Below, piece after piece: positions 62,974-64,000 of a stretch of DNA of 64,000 nucleotides (within the stretch, counting starts at the first letter, position 1; every line of letters starts with the position of its first letter). The notes under the pieces are model-generated. The model worked only from the letters and a program-made list of their open reading frames with translations. It did no database searches and had not been told where the DNA came from. Source of the stretch: Porphyra umbilicalis (lineage: Eukaryota; Rhodophyta; Bangiophyceae; Bangiales; Bangiaceae). The stretch lies in assembly GCA_002049455.2 (NCBI GenBank), contig KV918780.1, positions 248,001 through 312,000 of the forward strand. Reading direction: 5' to 3'. The translations under genes and the position numbers were made by a program.

Positions 62974-63435
62974 TGTACCGACCAGTACGAGAGGAAAAGA
63001 AAAAAAGAAAAAAAAGCACTGCGCAGCCCCACGCAATGCTCCCCACAACTCGGGGCCACCACAATAGGGCAACACGAAAGGGCAGGCGGGCAGCACTACA
63101 GCGGGGCACAGCCTTGGGTTGGAGGCAGTGGCGGGCCTAAAATCCGCGACGCTGATCCGGATGCTGCCGACGACGGTGGCGGTGACGACGGTGGCGATGC
63201 CAATGGTGGCAACGGCGACGGCGACGGTAGCGCCAAAAACCACGGATCCACGACAGGCACACCATGAACCCCAGACACGGAAAATACGACGATGCAATCC
63301 TCGACTGTATGCCGATCGATCGCTTCAATTTGTCAGATTTGGGAATCACCAGCAGGTTACATCAAGACGAGCGATCACTCCACCTATATGTCGCCCCGCC
63401 ATATAAGCGGAGCGCATATAAGTGGGTAATGACTG
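62974..63435. other. 5' untranslated region and TIR of pogo element
   Basis: Holds a purine-rich A tract (62,993-63,016), a GGTGGCGGTGACG-type triplet repeat (63,170-63,230) and the right TIR. The transposase promoter must lie here, but no clear TATA box is seen in a sensible position. Confidence 0.4.
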
Positions 63436-63437
63436 TA

Positions 63438-64000
63438 CGATGCATACAGTATATGAAATTGATTCAATCTACCAGTAGTCACCTCTTCTGTGGCGGTCGG
63501 GGCTTGCGCGGTTGGAAGGAGCGTGGCCCCTCAGCTGTGGGCAGCATAACCCCGGGGCCGCCCCAAAATATCCCGACACGGGCCAGCGCAGAAATGGCCT
63601 AGCCGAATCTCACGGAGATCGGATCTGGTCGGGGGCGGGGTTTTTCTCCTTGGGTTTTCCCAACCTTAATATTTGTTTGAACTTTTCGCTTTGGAGGGAT
63701 TTATCTGTTTGGCGCATTTGGGGCGGCTACTTTGGCCGCCGGCGTTCGGGTTGGAGAGGGGTTTATTGGTCCATGTTACTGGACTGCGTCAGACCCCGCA
63801 GTTTGGGGTGCTTGCCGCTGCCTCGTAAGGTCTTCTTGTCACCTCCCCTCCTGTGCGCTCGCACCCCTTTGCTTTTCCCAGTATTCCTCGGCCGGCAGCA
63901 CTCCCGCTGCACGCGCCACCGGCAGCGGTGCTAGCGTCCCAGTCCCCGCCATCCTTGCTACCTCCTTCGCCGTCGCCGTTCCCCCTCCTTTCTTTCTGTG
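63438..64000 (+). other. right edge: promoter-like CT-rich tract, gene start probably beyond
   Basis: No coding region. From about 63,830 to the end the plus strand becomes pyrimidine-rich (CCGTTCCCCCTCCTTTCTTTC), like the leaders of the genes at 38,220 and 43,935. A gene may therefore start just outside the window. A TTAATATTTG patch at about 63,667 is the only AT-rich core-promoter candidate. Confidence 0.35.

Larger units (their letters stand above)
60264..63435 (-). mobile_element. pogo/Tigger-type DNA transposon, apparently complete
   Basis: The 3,172-bp element has inverted ends CAGTCAATACCCACTTATAT (60,264) and CAGTCATTACCCACTTATAT (reverse complement ending 63,435), 19 of 20 matching. 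It is flanked on each side by TA (60,262-60,263 and 63,436-63,437). CAGT-type termini with TA duplication are typical of the pogo branch of Tc1/mariner. One long transposase gene lies on the minus strand with the three catalytic acids present, so the element looks whole. Near the left end are a 33-bp minisatellite (60,670-60,785) and an A-rich tract (60,928-60,962). Confidence 0.85.

Noticed and set aside
1-64000. CRISPR arrays, rRNA genes, bacterial operons and LTR or other virus-derived elements
   Set aside because: None seen: repeats are tandem or transposon-type without regular unique spacers, and no rRNA, reverse transcriptase, integrase or capsid motifs were noticed in any frame.

Overview
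This is a nuclear segment from a very GC-rich eukaryote. The recognisable genes are long, intronless or nearly intronless, and extremely rich in Ala, Gly, Pro and Arg. They sit between stretches full of G or C homopolymers, minisatellites and small DNA transposons. That style, together with a cystinosin, a SAGA-Tad1 protein, an FHA protein and KDZ- and pogo-type transposases, fits a bangiophyte red alga (Porphyra/Pyropia-like). No marker gene proves the assignment, so it is inference.

Layout. 0-6 kb is repeats: a 37-bp TIR element flanked by TA (997-1965), a 2-kb foldback element (3142-5188) holding a nested 696-bp element with AATT target duplications (4203-4898), and a perfect 23-bp inverted repeat (5527-5579). 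6.1-8.9 kb is an ankyrin-array protein with an N-myristoylation-like start. 9-11.1 kb is an almost pure G/C tract. 12.4-19 kb is the clearest housekeeping block: cystinosin (-) divergent from an FHA plus SANT/SLIDE-like nuclear protein (+), then convergent with a TADA1/HFI1-like SAGA subunit (-) whose two halves lie in different frames. 20-24.2 kb has no confident gene.

24,242-35,619 is a nearly perfect head-to-tail duplication of a 5,689-bp unit. Each copy carries one small secreted, six-cysteine, strongly basic protein with its own TATA box. 36.1-37.8 kb is an 84-bp satellite with a 336-bp higher-order period. 38.2-40.9 kb is an unrecognised nuclear-looking protein with eight 75-bp repeats. 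43.9-49.1 kb is a KDZ-superfamily transposase-like gene. 49.7-50.3 kb is a 36-bp minisatellite. 52.97-54.37 kb is a low-complexity protein with a possible partial PH domain. The last 6 kb holds a second copy of the AATT element (58,148-58,857), a Harbinger-like MITE (59,409-59,953) and a pogo/Tigger element (60,264-63,435) with TIRs, TA duplications and a full DD29D transposase.

The genes do not form a pathway. Three (FHA/SANT protein, TADA1-like protein, possibly the 38-kb protein) look like chromatin factors, and several others belong to mobile DNA. The most unusual items are the duplicated secreted cysteine/lysine protein locus, the FHA+SANT/SLIDE combination, and the foldback element whose two arms serve as filled and empty sites for the nested element.
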